Below are positions 5,481-6,144 of a stretch of DNA of 6,144 bases, piece by piece (the stretch's first letter is position 1; each line of letters opens with the position of its first letter). The position numbers and the translations under genes are program-made. This DNA is from Caldilinea sp. (lineage in GTDB: Bacteria > Chloroflexota > Anaerolineae > Caldilineales > Caldilineaceae). The DNA lies in NCBI GenBank assembly GCA_026389955.1, contig JAPLGY010000283.1, positions 1 through 6,144 of the forward strand, written 5' to 3'. Below the pieces are notes generated by a model that did not search any database, had not been told where the DNA came from, and saw nothing but the letters and a program-made list of their open reading frames with translations.

Positions 5481-6144
<664 letters not shown>

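Overview
The window reads as an ordinary chromosomal segment of a GC-rich bacterium, with bacterial gene spacing, Shine-Dalgarno sites and sigma-70-like promoters. The DUF2085 membrane protein at the left edge, the style of the S20 and endonuclease III-like proteins, and the TrpH-like/alr grouping lean towards Chloroflexota. That assignment is inference from remembered family style, not from a search. I found no mobile element, CRISPR array, tRNA or rRNA.

Layout. (1) 1-243, plus strand: the 3' end of a DUF2085 membrane protein gene. (2) 244-508: a non-coding region with a well-formed promoter, a roughly 160-nt leader containing tandem 14-bp repeats, and a possible second promoter. (3) 509-775, plus strand: rpsT (ribosomal protein S20), followed by two hairpins, the second a classical intrinsic terminator. 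(4) 882-3551, minus strand: an apparent three-gene operon transcribed right to left. It runs from a PHP-domain (TrpH-like) phosphoesterase through alr (alanine racemase) to a decayed endonuclease III-like gene. (5) 3552-3685: a divergent promoter region. (6) 3686-5332, plus strand: pyrG (CTP synthase). (7) 5333-5480: a spacer with an extended -10 promoter. (8) 5481-6144, plus strand: yebC, cut off by the window end.

The genes are mostly housekeeping: translation (S20, YebC), pyrimidine nucleotide synthesis (PyrG), the D-alanine supply for peptidoglycan (Alr) and nucleotide or RNA end turnover (PHP protein).

The most notable observation is the endonuclease III-like gene at 882-1406. It is spread over three reading frames. 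Its N-terminal half, its helix-hairpin-helix segment and the tail of its iron-sulfur motif are all recognisable, but they are separated by a frameshift at an A5 run and by an apparent internal deletion that removed the catalytic aspartate region. Second is the repeat-bearing rpsT leader. Third is a Gln in place of the first metal-binding His of the PHP protein. I see no convincing undescribed multi-gene system here.
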